Origin: Akkermansiaceae bacterium UBA1315
GTDB taxonomy: Bacteria > Verrucomicrobiota > Verrucomicrobiia > Verrucomicrobiales > Akkermansiaceae
NCBI GenBank assembly: GCA_002307065.1
Contig: DBTN01000030.1
Span: 1 to 14,249, forward strand
Direction: 5' to 3'
DNA: 14,249 bases
Shown here: positions 7,901 through 13,986 of the stretch, one piece after another
Position numbering within the stretch: position 1 is the stretch's first letter
Layout of the letters: the number at the start of each line of letters is the position of its first letter
Notes under the pieces: model-generated
Databases searched by the model: none
Told to the model about the DNA's origin: nothing
What the model saw: the letters and a program-made list of their open reading frames with translations, nothing else
Program-made: the position numbers and the translations under genes

Positions 7901-8285
7901 TCGAATTTCCATCGTAGCCCCGGTTGTGGGCGTACCAGCGGAGGACGGTCCAAAGTTCCCAGGCGTTAAGGGTTTTGTGGCCTTGGAGCGCAGCAGCCGC
8001 GAGGAGGAAAGGTGCGGGATGGCCGGGTTTGTCGAGATCAGGGCGAGTCAGAACACCCCGATGGAGCAGCCATTTTTTCAGTCGTTCGATGCGATACCGG
8101 GTCGAGCGAATGTGACGGCGGCTACGGCGGAGGTCACGCCGCGTGGATGCGAGGCAGTCGTCGGTTGGGAAGGTCACCACACCGGTTCCTAGAAATTCAG
8201 GTTCCGCTGGGGCTGGCTGATCCGCTGAAAGAACGCACCAGCCGATGGATGCGTAACCGATATCAAAGGAAAGAGTGAGGGGCAT
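4911..8285 (-). CDS. cas9: CRISPR-associated endonuclease Cas9 (type II-C)
   Basis: This 1124-aa RNA-guided DNA endonuclease looks intact. RuvC-I is at the N-terminus (LSFDIGYASIGW, Asp8). The arginine-rich bridge helix covers about 48-72 (RRDLRRSRRHIRSTRYR). A REC lobe spans about 76-530. RuvC-II is IPRVIVEVGRD (Glu578). The HNH domain (about 630-700) has CPFTGEKY, the catalytic REHIIPYA (His658) and VNRWKNKRTA (Asn681). RuvC-III is LTHLHHALDAA (His830, His831, Asp834). The remaining 260 residues form the WED/PAM-interacting region. Size and the absence of csn2/cas4 fit type II-C. The ATG at 8285 leaves the usual seven residues before the catalytic Asp. There is no Shine-Dalgarno; instead the leader carries ACCTCCTT. 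The tracrRNA gene lies just upstream on the opposite strand. Confidence 0.98.
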   Translation of the reverse strand: MPLTLSFDIGYASIGWCVLSADQPAPAEPEFLGTGVVTFPTDDCLASTRRDLRRSRRHIRSTRYRIERLKKWLLHRGVLTRPDLDKPGHPAPFLLAAAALQGHKTLNAWELWTVLRWYAHNRGYDGNSKWSREEAADDDTKKEIAARALMEKYDTGTMCETVTACLGLDPAQHHKTISSHLPYKTLDAAYPRGVVEKEVAKLISIHTGKIPGFDPETVRLILKSNDLTPAERDLLTTADIRLPKRHHGGLLFGQLIPRFDNRIISRCPITWAEVYDNEITAGKTEAQARKQAEKFAKVPTAKSKEFLEYRFARILANIKANGEPLDKELRATLFQLAEKQGRLTHKDLEREIKSHCGPVPTNIDAYFKIHPDSEEALVLDPVMDEVRKAENSPTARLYPFWKHLTESIRGEIIQLWLAGKSASLAFILQKSGDNPELLSALEKSFATLKPKKGQLPFRDFDTYLIQTKVAPKIPSGRAPYARPILRQVRDEVLAGYDPTKPAKSPAHPEGEEKAADGILYSLLDPNSRTRELQNDRPLDKLTNNHLVRHRLLILDRLLDDILAEFCTRETTIPRVIVEVGRDLKEFSGKTAKQITAELNSRLRDFKSAVKYLEENASHLPLTGSLIRKCRIAMDLDWQCPFTGEKYDAADLPSLEREHIIPYATRNTNALHALVLTWPEVNRWKNKRTARQFIIDEEGKTVPGLTRLCLFTLRQYDAFVTALDTKGHFDDYKRKTNRKALLATTALDDKDLGFTDGMMTQTSHLMKLAMRSIKNRLPDTTCDTIPGAVTAEVRKSWNLLGTLAYACPEIIDPANHLPRPKDEIRGLTHLHHALDAATLALISHYFPFTRHGENQSGKLWAAMTKRNRKPEEQTILLQTGRYKSRPARPSADGSRSTGKTELQMVDLDPSLKQKLSLSLSECRVMQHVPADRSGTKAELTTWGITKTEGEGENTRVTLHQQTTTVDNGKRLITVKTREERAGKLLGPHPKNDTGKLADIKGAMIIGENYGLALDPTPTVIPFHDVSARLKELQHQNRNKPIRVLRNGMLIRLKTNPARSQQDYTGIWRIASIKNNKGKFLIDMIRPSYITPQNGVAWSGMNKTLGPLLECGLEILPQVYSGHSVR

Positions 8286-8302
8286 GGGTGTTCTGAAGGA
8301 GG

Positions 8303-8341
8303 TAACTTAAGTTATTACAGATGATAGATGGGCCTTGTCGA
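8303..8341 (-). promoter_or_regulatory. Probable cas9 promoter with a 12-bp palindrome
   Basis: On minus, TCGACA (8341-8336) is followed after 16 nt by TGTAAT (8319-8314), a reasonable -35/-10 pair. This would place transcription start near 8306, about 20 nt before the cas9 ATG. The perfect palindrome TAACTTAAGTTA (8303-8314) abuts the -10 and covers the predicted start, a position suited to a repressor operator. Its binder is unknown. Confidence 0.4.
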
Positions 8342-8371
8342 GATATGGCGATGCGATCTGGGAATTTTATT

Positions 8372-8377
8372 TACAAT
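8372..8377 (+). promoter_or_regulatory. Possible -10 box of the tracrRNA promoter
   Basis: TACAAT on plus lies in an AT-rich patch (8363-8377), which would put transcription start near 8384, about 20 nt before the anti-repeat. No good -35 is seen at the right distance, so this rests on the -10 and its position alone. Confidence 0.35.
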
Positions 8378-8383
8378 GTGGGG

Positions 8384-8507
8384 TGGATCGGTTTTGATGC
8401 TTCCGAATCAAGACAAAGTTTGAAGCGCAAGCCGCGTTCCTGTTCGTCACACCGTGCTCAAAAGCGCTTATAAAAAAACAGCCACCCGACGGGGTGGCTG
8501 TTTTTTT
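8384..8507 (+). ncRNA. tracrRNA
   Basis: The anti-repeat GAATCAAGACAAAGT (8405-8419) pairs with the first 15 nt of the CRISPR repeat. A six-pair lower stem (five Watson-Crick plus one terminal G-U) is followed by a C-A mismatch and an eight-pair upper stem. Downstream is a compact hairpin at 8422-8439 (GAA-GCG with CGC-G-TTC), matching the nexus position. After a short stretch containing AAGCGCTT, a strong terminator hairpin follows with a T7 tail (8479-8507). Order and length (about 125 nt) match known tracrRNAs. It is encoded divergently from cas9 in the 250-bp gap before accD. The 5' end is estimated from the -10 box and could shift by several nt. Confidence 0.88.
8472..8507. terminator. 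Bidirectional intrinsic terminator (tracrRNA and accD)
   Basis: CAGCCACCC (8479-8487) and GGGTGGCTG (8492-8500) form a perfect 9-bp stem with a GACG loop. It is flanked by A7 on the left and T7 on the right, so it can stop transcription both ways: the tracrRNA on plus and accD on minus. Confidence 0.92.
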
Positions 8508-8535
8508 GTTGAGGAGATGGAATGAGCGAGGCCGG

Positions 8536-9369
8536 TTAGGGCTTGGGCATCATGTAGGCCAGGAGATTACCGAGGCGTTCGCGGAGCTGGTGGCGGGGGA
8601 CGATGGCGTCGATGAGGCCGTGCTCGAGCATGAATTCGGCGGTTTGGAAACCGGGGGGTAAATTCTGGTGGGTCGTTTCTTTTACGACGCGCGGCCCGGC
8701 GAAACCGATCATGCATTTCGGCTCGGCGAGGTTGATGTCGCCGATGGTGGCGAAGGAGGCGGTGACGCCGCCGGTGGTGGGGTGGGTGAGGAGGGAAATG
8801 TAAGGCAGTTTCGCTTCGGAGAGCCGGGCGAGGGCGCCGCAGGTTTTTGCCATTTGCATGAGCGAGAGCATGCCTTCTTGCATGCGTGCGCCGGAGGATG
8901 CGGAGACGATGATGACGCCGCGTTTTTCCTTGATGGCGGTTTCGACGGCGCGGGTGATTTTTTCACCGACGACGGAGCCCATGGAGCCGGCGAAAAATTT
9001 GAAATCCATCACGGCGATCATGGTCGGCTGGTCGTTGATCGACAGGCGGCCGGTGATGACGGCGTCGTCCAAACCGGTTTTTTCGCGGAGGATGGAGGTC
9101 TTTTCGGCGTAGCCTTGGAAATTCAGCGGGTTGCCGGAAATGAGGCCGACTTCCGTTTCTTCGAAGCTATCTGCGTCTGCGAGGAGCGTGATGCGATCGC
9201 GGGCATCCATCAGGAAATGATGGCCGCAATGATTGCAGACGTAGTGGTTTTGCTTGAGTTCAAGCGTGTGGATCATCGCATCACAATCCGGACATTTGAT
9301 CCAGAGACCTTCCGGCATGTCATCGCGGCGGTCGTGGGTGCGGAGGCGGGGTTTGCTGAAAATGCCCAT
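8536..9369 (-). CDS. accD: Acetyl-CoA carboxylase carboxyltransferase subunit beta
   Basis: This 277-aa AccD works with AccA to transfer the carboxyl group from biotin carboxyl carrier protein to acetyl-CoA, giving malonyl-CoA for fatty-acid synthesis in the cytoplasm. The N-terminal zinc ribbon is complete: Cys26, Cys29 (KCPDCD) and Cys45, Cys48 (VCNHCGHHF). The crotonase-like core carries VSASSGARMQEG (about 156-166) and THPTTGGVTASFA (about 195-207), both typical of the beta subunit. The start at 9369 (MGIFSKPRLR) matches the family N-terminus; the frame is open 29 codons further (to 9456), but that extension is not AccD-like. It ends at the shared terminator. accA is not in the window. 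Confidence 0.96.
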   Translation of the reverse strand: MGIFSKPRLRTHDRRDDMPEGLWIKCPDCDAMIHTLELKQNHYVCNHCGHHFLMDARDRITLLADADSFEETEVGLISGNPLNFQGYAEKTSILREKTGLDDAVITGRLSINDQPTMIAVMDFKFFAGSMGSVVGEKITRAVETAIKEKRGVIIVSASSGARMQEGMLSLMQMAKTCGALARLSEAKLPYISLLTHPTTGGVTASFATIGDINLAEPKCMIGFAGPRVVKETTHQNLPPGFQTAEFMLEHGLIDAIVPRHQLRERLGNLLAYMMPKP

Positions 9370-9457
9370 GAAGATAAAGGAGAGGTTCGGTCGCGCGGGA
9401 TCGGGTGACAGCGGTTCCGTGGTGGCGAAGCTAGTGTGAACGCGTGCGAAGGACAAT

Positions 9458-9506
9458 CCCCTTTTGAAGGCTCGTCAAGACCGGTCCGCAAAAGGGGCCG
9501 GTTTTT
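9458..9506 (+). promoter_or_regulatory. Alternative hairpins with a T-tract (attenuator-like)
   Basis: Two stems compete. CCCCTTTTG (9458-9466) is exactly complementary to CAAAAGGGG (9489-9497). CCGGTCC (9481-9487) pairs with GGGCCGG (9495-9501), with one G-U, and is followed by T5 (9502-9506). The second looks like a terminator on plus and shares bases with the first. No plus gene ends just before it. It could govern the small plus-strand ORF downstream or be a fortuitous overlap in the accD upstream region. Confidence 0.35.
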
Positions 9507-9570
9507 GGTTTGCAATTCGTTCCGAAATATCGAAGAACCAGCGCGGGGGTAGAAATTTACTTAACTGATC

Positions 9571-9765
9571 TTGAAGAATATCCGCAATTTCGTTTTTGGT
9601 TCGTCGCTTCTGCTCGCTGCTTGGCTCACTGCCACTTTTTTGCAAGAAGTTCCCTCCCACCGCTACCCGACTTTAGGGCGACCGGCCGTTTCCGCTGAAG
9701 CGCAAACCCAGCAACCGGTTCCGGTTGAGAAAAGCCGGGTGATTGCGACCGCTTTGGGTCGCTAG
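9571..9765 (+). CDS. Possible small exported or membrane-anchored protein
   Basis: This is a 64-aa frame from a TTG start: two basic residues in KNIRNF, then a hydrophobic stretch (VFGSSLLLAAWLTATFL, about 8-24), then a polar tail ending KSRVIATALGR. The profile fits a signal peptide or single membrane anchor, but no family is recognised. A CTG at 9565 is the only other in-frame upstream start before a stop at 9562. No Shine-Dalgarno is visible. It lies on plus between accD and the OmpA-like gene, both on minus. It could be a chance frame in non-coding DNA. Confidence 0.35.
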   Translation: MKNIRNFVFGSSLLLAAWLTATFLQEVPSHRYPTLGRPAVSAEAQTQQPVPVEKSRVIATALGR

Positions 9766-9785
9766 ACCGGTTTGGGGTGTCGAGA

Positions 9786-9811
9786 GAGAGGCTGGCAGAA
9801 TGCCGACTCTC
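9786..9811. repeat. REP-like stem-loop abutting the OmpA-like stop codon
   Basis: GAGAG and CTCTC (9786-9790, 9807-9811) form an outer stem, and GGCA-GAA-TGCC (9794-9804) an inner stem. The structure starts directly after the stop of the minus-strand OmpA-like gene and has no T-tract. It resembles dispersed palindromic extragenic elements or a 3'-end stabilising stem, but copies elsewhere cannot be seen here. Confidence 0.4.
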
Positions 9812-11143
9812 CTAGAAATCCAAGTAAATTTCCGTGCGTCTGTTGGCGCGTCGGCCTTCGGGATCATCTTCACCGGTTTCGGTGGCATTCGGGCGGCGCG
9901 GTTGGCTGGCGCCTTTGGCGACGGTGACGATTTGTGCGGCGGAGACGCCGGACTGGGTGAGGAAATCGCGGACGACGGCGGCTCGTTTCGAGGACAGATC
10001 GTTGTTGTATGCGTCTGTTCCGAGCGCGTCAGTGTGGCCGCTGAGGGTGAGTTTTTTGCCGGGATCGGCTTTTAAAATGAGGGTGACGATTTCCAACTGG
10101 CGGCGGGTGCGGGGATTGATCTCGGATTCGTCAAATTCGAAATAGAGCGCGAGGGTGTCACCGCCTTGGGGGTTTTTCACCAGCGGTGAGTAATACAGGT
10201 CCCCTCCGGCGACGCGGCGGGCGTAATCGGCGAGCAGTTGATCGAGATTGATTTCGGAAACCCGCCAGTTTCCTGGAGCGGGTGGTTGCCGCAGGGCGAT
10301 CGAAAATTGGGCGCTCTGAGTGCCGTCTTTGGTTTCGACATTGGCGAGGTATCCGACGGTGTCCTGTTTTTGAAACATGGCACGGAGAGGTTTCGACGAG
10401 CGCATCCGGTATTCGCCTTCTTCAAAAAGGATGCAAAGGCCGGCGATTTTCGCGTCGGAGACGGTGGCGGGGTCGACCAATTCGCGGGCGAATTCGAAAT
10501 CTTGGCGCAGCACCGCTTGCAGAAACGTATCGGCGATTCCCAGCGCATCGGCGAGTGTGGCTTTCGGAATCGGCTGGCCTGGGGCGGGGGGCAGCATGAA
10601 TTTTTCGACCGACCACTTGCCGTCCTTGCGGCGGAGATCGAGAAAAATCCGGTCGCGTCCGGCTTCCGGGCCGTCGAGTTCGAGTGCCCATCGGGCGAGG
10701 GCATTGAGTTCGAGTTCGCCGACTTCGCGGACGCCGCCGGGTTCGCGGAGGCGGAGGGCTTTGGCGGCGGCGAGCGCTTTGAGTTGTTCGAGTGTTTTTT
10801 CGTCAAACGCGTCTTTTCCGATCAATCGGGCAGCGGCGGCGAAATCTCCGGACTCGAGTGCTTTGGCGATGCGGGTGACGAGATCGGCGGGATCGACCGC
10901 GCCGACCCCGATGCCGAGGTCTTTCAGGACGGCTGCGGGATCTTCGAGTTCGGCAGGTCCGGAGAGCGAAGGGATGGCGGGTGGGAGGACGGGAGCCGGT
11001 TCTTGGGCGGGTGGGGTTTCGGTGACCGGCGGGGGCGTGGCGGGAGCGAGGATCCCCGAGCGTTTGAAAAAGATGATGATCGCGACGAGGGTGATCAGCG
11101 CGGCCAGAATGAGAAAAAGGTAAGGAATCTTGGAGCGGTGCAT
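9812..11143 (-). CDS. Membrane-anchored protein with C-terminal OmpA peptidoglycan-binding domain
   Basis: The 443-aa protein has an N-terminal membrane helix (about 7-26, YLFLILAALITLVAIIIFF) and a Pro-rich linker (about 33-63). A central region (about 65-310) seems to contain two related alpha/beta units of no family I recognise: EEGEYRMRSS near 241 lies in one, LDLRRKDGKWSVEKF near 168 in the other. The C-terminal OmpA-like domain (about 330-443) has LYFEFDESEI, LSGHTDALGTDAYN and LSSKRAAVVRDFL. Asp377 and Arg387 match the residues that bind diaminopimelate in peptidoglycan. It probably ties the inner membrane to the cell wall. It lies 81 bp after the Deg protease gene on the same strand and may be co-transcribed with it. 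The small gap 11144-11224 holds nothing else I recognise. Confidence 0.85.
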   Translation of the reverse strand: MHRSKIPYLFLILAALITLVAIIIFFKRSGILAPATPPPVTETPPAQEPAPVLPPAIPSLSGPAELEDPAAVLKDLGIGVGAVDPADLVTRIAKALESGDFAAAARLIGKDAFDEKTLEQLKALAAAKALRLREPGGVREVGELELNALARWALELDGPEAGRDRIFLDLRRKDGKWSVEKFMLPPAPGQPIPKATLADALGIADTFLQAVLRQDFEFARELVDPATVSDAKIAGLCILFEEGEYRMRSSKPLRAMFQKQDTVGYLANVETKDGTQSAQFSIALRQPPAPGNWRVSEINLDQLLADYARRVAGGDLYYSPLVKNPQGGDTLALYFEFDESEINPRTRRQLEIVTLILKADPGKKLTLSGHTDALGTDAYNNDLSSKRAAVVRDFLTQSGVSAAQIVTVAKGASQPRRPNATETGEDDPEGRRANRRTEIYLDF

Positions 11144-11224
11144 GGGGAAAAATCGATCGCGGAGGATCGGAGGTCAGTGTCTCGTTTTAAGAACGGCGCA
11201 GAACGGCAAAGATTTCAGAAAGGT

Positions 11225-12736
11225 TCATTCTCCGCGTGGCAGATCCGGGATGTCGATGCGCTGCGATTCGCCGTGGCGGATGATTTGCAGCGTGGTCGCT
11301 TGGACGGATGCGGATGCGGCGAGGTGGAGGTAAAATTCGTTCGTGTTCGAAATTTGGGTGTTGTTCACGGCCACGATCAGATCCCCGGGCAAAACCTTGC
11401 CGGCGACGATGGCGGACTCGGTGACGCGAGTGGCGACGACGCCGCGAAATCCGTGAAGGGCTTCCGGAGCGCTGAGGTCGCGGACTTCGAGGCCGATGGC
11501 GTTGAGAACTTCGTCCGAGTTCAGCGATTTTGAGGGATTGGACGGGGTGCGTTTCGCCGTGGTCTCGGCGGTGCCACTTTCGCGGATGCGGGTTTTTAGC
11601 TCCAGCATTTCGCCTTTTCTCCAAACTTCGATCGTCGCGTCTTTGCCAACCGGTGAGCGTTGGACGAGGGTGATGAGCTGCGAGGACGAGCTGACTTTTT
11701 CGCCGTTGTAGGTGAGGATCACATCCCATGGCAGCAATCCGGCGTTTTCCGCAGGCGAATTGGGCAGGATGCCGAGAATGCCGACGCCATTTTCGCCGGT
11801 GAAATGAATCGCCGAGCGCATTGCGGGATCGAGATCGCGCATTTGGACGCCGAGAAAACCGCGGACCGGTCTGCCGCGTTCGAGGATCTGGAACAGCGCA
11901 TCTTTCACGTCATTGGACGGGATGGAGAATCCGACGCCTTGGAAGCCGGGATTTTCGCGGTCTTTGCTGAGAATGGCGACATTGATGCCGATGATTTCGC
12001 CGCGCAGATTGACCAGCGGACCGCCGGAATTTCCCGGGTTGATCGCGGCATCGGTTTGGAAAAGATCGCGCTGGTTGTCCGAGAGGGATCGTTCTTTGGC
12101 GGAAATGATGCCTTGGGTCACCGTTTCGCCGAGCCCGAAGGGATTTCCGACGGCGAAAACCATCTGGCCGACACGGACTTGGGACGAGTCGCCAAGTTTG
12201 AGCGGGACGAATTCTTCCGTTGCGTTGATTTTGAGGACCGCGATGTCCAGCAACTGGTCTTCACCGATGAGCGTGGCGGGGAAGGTTTTTCCGCCGTGGA
12301 GGGTGATTTGGATTTTTTGTTGTCCGGCGATGACGTGATGGTTCGTGATCACATGGCCTTCTTTGGTGACGATGATGCCCGATCCTTCGCCTTGGGTGGG
12401 CGAGTTGCGGAGTTGGGTGCGGCCATAGATGTCCTGGAGGCGCTCGGTCCGGATGCCGGCGGTGTTGATGCTGACGACGGAGGGGACGACGGCGTCCGTC
12501 AGGCGCGCGTATTCGTCATTAAGCCGGGAAAGCAATTCGACGTCATCCAGGGTGAGCGGTGCTTTTTCCGGCAAAGTGAAGGTTTCCGGTCGGAATTCGC
12601 CTTTTCTCTGGAAAAAAGCGGGCACCAGATCGCGATAATCGCCGCCTGCTCGCCAGACTCTCAGAGCGGAGACGGCGGAAAATGCGATGATAAAAACGGC
12701 GGCGAGGGCAAGCAGCCTGCGAAATCCAGAATTCAT
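11225..12736 (-). CDS. Deg/HtrA-family periplasmic serine protease with two PDZ domains
   Basis: This 503-aa S1C protease degrades or refolds damaged envelope proteins. The start at 12736 gives a clean N-terminal hydrophobic helix (MNSGFRRLLALAAVFIIAFS), a signal peptide or anchor; an opening to 12892 would add 52 unrelated residues. The trypsin-like domain has the full triad: His134 (VITNHHVI), Asp164 (LLDIAVLKI) and Ser237 (NPGNSGGPL). The conserved VGNPFGLGETVTQGIIS loop is also present. PDZ1 is at about 293-385 (RGFLGVQMRDL...ILPNSPAENAGLLPWDVIL) and PDZ2 at about 413-498 (GVVATRV...VLPGDLIVAVN). Architecture and length match DegP/DegQ-type proteins; I cannot say which. It is divergent from the unknown secreted protein to its right. 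Confidence 0.94.
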   Translation of the reverse strand: MNSGFRRLLALAAVFIIAFSAVSALRVWRAGGDYRDLVPAFFQRKGEFRPETFTLPEKAPLTLDDVELLSRLNDEYARLTDAVVPSVVSINTAGIRTERLQDIYGRTQLRNSPTQGEGSGIIVTKEGHVITNHHVIAGQQKIQITLHGGKTFPATLIGEDQLLDIAVLKINATEEFVPLKLGDSSQVRVGQMVFAVGNPFGLGETVTQGIISAKERSLSDNQRDLFQTDAAINPGNSGGPLVNLRGEIIGINVAILSKDRENPGFQGVGFSIPSNDVKDALFQILERGRPVRGFLGVQMRDLDPAMRSAIHFTGENGVGILGILPNSPAENAGLLPWDVILTYNGEKVSSSSQLITLVQRSPVGKDATIEVWRKGEMLELKTRIRESGTAETTAKRTPSNPSKSLNSDEVLNAIGLEVRDLSAPEALHGFRGVVATRVTESAIVAGKVLPGDLIVAVNNTQISNTNEFYLHLAASASVQATTLQIIRHGESQRIDIPDLPRGE

Positions 12737-12841
12737 GCGGGAATCAGATGCGATGGCAGGACCGTGGGCCAAAAACTGGCAACTTCCAAGCGCGGAAACC
12801 GGAGGGCGGTCCTCGGGATCCCAAGGTTTCGCGAATTCTTG

Positions 12842-12871
12842 TTGCCTGCCGTCCTTTCGATTCGCTAGTAA
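12842..12871 (+). promoter_or_regulatory. Possible promoter of the secreted unknown protein
   Basis: TTGCCT (12842-12847) and TAGTAA (12866-12871) are separated by 18 bp. Transcription would then start at about 12878, next to the ATG at 12879, giving a leaderless or nearly leaderless mRNA. The match is moderate. The rest of the 142-bp divergent gap (12737-12878) shows no other feature I can name. Confidence 0.3.
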
Positions 12872-12878
12872 CTTAGAA

Positions 12879-13883
12879 ATGCGGTTACCCATTTTCGCTC
12901 TTTTTCTGGCAGCTTCGGCTCCCCAAGGATGGTCCCAGGCGCTCTCCGACGTCGACCGGGAAGCCCTGCTTGAGCGTCTGGAGAACCTCAGCGATACGGC
13001 GAGTCAGCGGGTTGACGCCCGCTTTCGCTCCGCGATGTCCGCATTTGCAAGCGCGATGAACAGCGACGAGGCGGCCTACGACCTCTATATAAAATGTGTC
13101 GAAAAGGTGGATTTCGAAGATCAGAAAAAGAAGAACCTCGATTTCCGCGAGTGGCGTCGCAAAGAGGACGAAAAACTTTCCAAACCCGGCTTTAAGCTGG
13201 CCCTTCGTCATCAGCTCCGCTGGTTGGTGCTGACGCTTCAGGCGGCGTCGGAAAAAGCGGACCGGACGAAGTTGGCGGGAGATGCCCAACAACTCGTCGA
13301 TGCGATTTTTCGCGATGCGGAGCAACTCGCAGGTCACCAGCAGGAGCTGAAAAAACCGGTGACTGCGAGCGTTTTCGCCAGAGCTTATGAGATCGATTCG
13401 CTGAAAATCGAGAAATGGCCGATGTCGCCTCTGGAGTTGCAGCAAGTTTATAATGAACTGCTTCTGCCGCCGTATCGGACACCCGGAACGCTCAGCCAAC
13501 TGAGGGCGACGTGGATCAAACGCATCCAGCAGGAAGGCATGACCCATGAGTTTTGGTCCGCGAGCTCCCGTGCAAACAAGGGCGCGGCAGATGGGAAAGA
13601 AACCAAGCCTCGCATCGGCATGGCTGACGACATGCGCCCGCCGGAGTACGACAAATTCGTCGCTGACACGCTGCCGAAGCTGCAGTGGGAGATGGAGGTC
13701 GATCTTTTTAAAAATGGCGACCAAGTGGGTGCCGCGTCTCGGATGCTCGCCCATTTGGAAAAATACATCGCCCATCCTTCGGCGACCGAGTGGACCAAAC
13801 AGTTCCGTGAACTCCTGAATCCAGCCGAAGAGGAACCCGCAAAAGGCGAGCCTGCAAAAGACGAATCCAAGCCGGTTTCCTGA
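12879..13883 (+). CDS. Secreted protein of unknown function
   Basis: This 334-aa protein has a signal peptide (MRLPIFALFLAASAPQGWSQA) with a likely cleavage after Ser-Gln-Ala at 21. The mature part looks largely helical and charged: DREALLERLENLSDTASQRV near 24, LRHQLRWLVLTLQAASEKAD near 108, and LQWEMEVDLFKNGDQVGAASRML near 267. I recognise no family or catalytic motif. The C-terminus is a short Pro/Glu/Lys-rich tail with the repeat EPAKGEPAKDE. The ATG at 12879 is chosen because it starts the signal peptide; the frame is open to 12687 but that stretch overlaps the Deg gene's start. It precedes alaS on the same strand by 103 bp. Confidence 0.82.
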   Translation: MRLPIFALFLAASAPQGWSQALSDVDREALLERLENLSDTASQRVDARFRSAMSAFASAMNSDEAAYDLYIKCVEKVDFEDQKKKNLDFREWRRKEDEKLSKPGFKLALRHQLRWLVLTLQAASEKADRTKLAGDAQQLVDAIFRDAEQLAGHQQELKKPVTASVFARAYEIDSLKIEKWPMSPLELQQVYNELLLPPYRTPGTLSQLRATWIKRIQQEGMTHEFWSASSRANKGAADGKETKPRIGMADDMRPPEYDKFVADTLPKLQWEMEVDLFKNGDQVGAASRMLAHLEKYIAHPSATEWTKQFRELLNPAEEEPAKGEPAKDESKPVS

Positions 13884-13897
13884 GGCTGGTTGGGAAA

Positions 13898-13919
13898 GGC
13901 AAACCGGTTTGCCGGCTTT
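13898..13919 (+). terminator. Possible weak terminator between the secreted protein and alaS
   Basis: GGCAAACC-GGTTTGCC (13898-13913) is a perfect 16-nt palindrome followed by GGCTTTTC. An overlapping pairing of AAGCCGG (in the gene's last codons) with CCGGCTT just before the T-run is also possible. The T-run is short (four), so termination may be partial. Confidence 0.35.
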
Positions 13920-13986
13920 TCGACCGGTCGGTTGGTAAAAAAAGCCGTGCTCGACGGCGCGTTTCATGGTTTCACAGGCGCGCCCC

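Noticed and set aside
4938..8278. Long plus-strand frames opposite cas9, including one of 358 codons at 6507-7583
   Set aside because: Antisense shadows of a GC-rich gene; low-complexity Gly/Glu/Phe-rich translations with no recognisable domain, while the minus strand gives a complete Cas9.
2324..8285. Type II-A or II-B assignment
   Set aside because: No csn2 or cas4 gene lies in the locus, and the Cas9 is compact (1124 aa).
8321..8473. A 50-codon plus-strand frame preceded by AAGGAGGT at 8296-8303
   Set aside because: The spacing to the ATG is 17 nt, too far for a ribosome site, and the frame runs through the tracrRNA; no protein family is suggested.
10238..12868. Long plus-strand frames opposite the OmpA-like and Deg genes
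   Set aside because: Same shadow effect; the minus strand encodes clear family motifs and catalytic residues.
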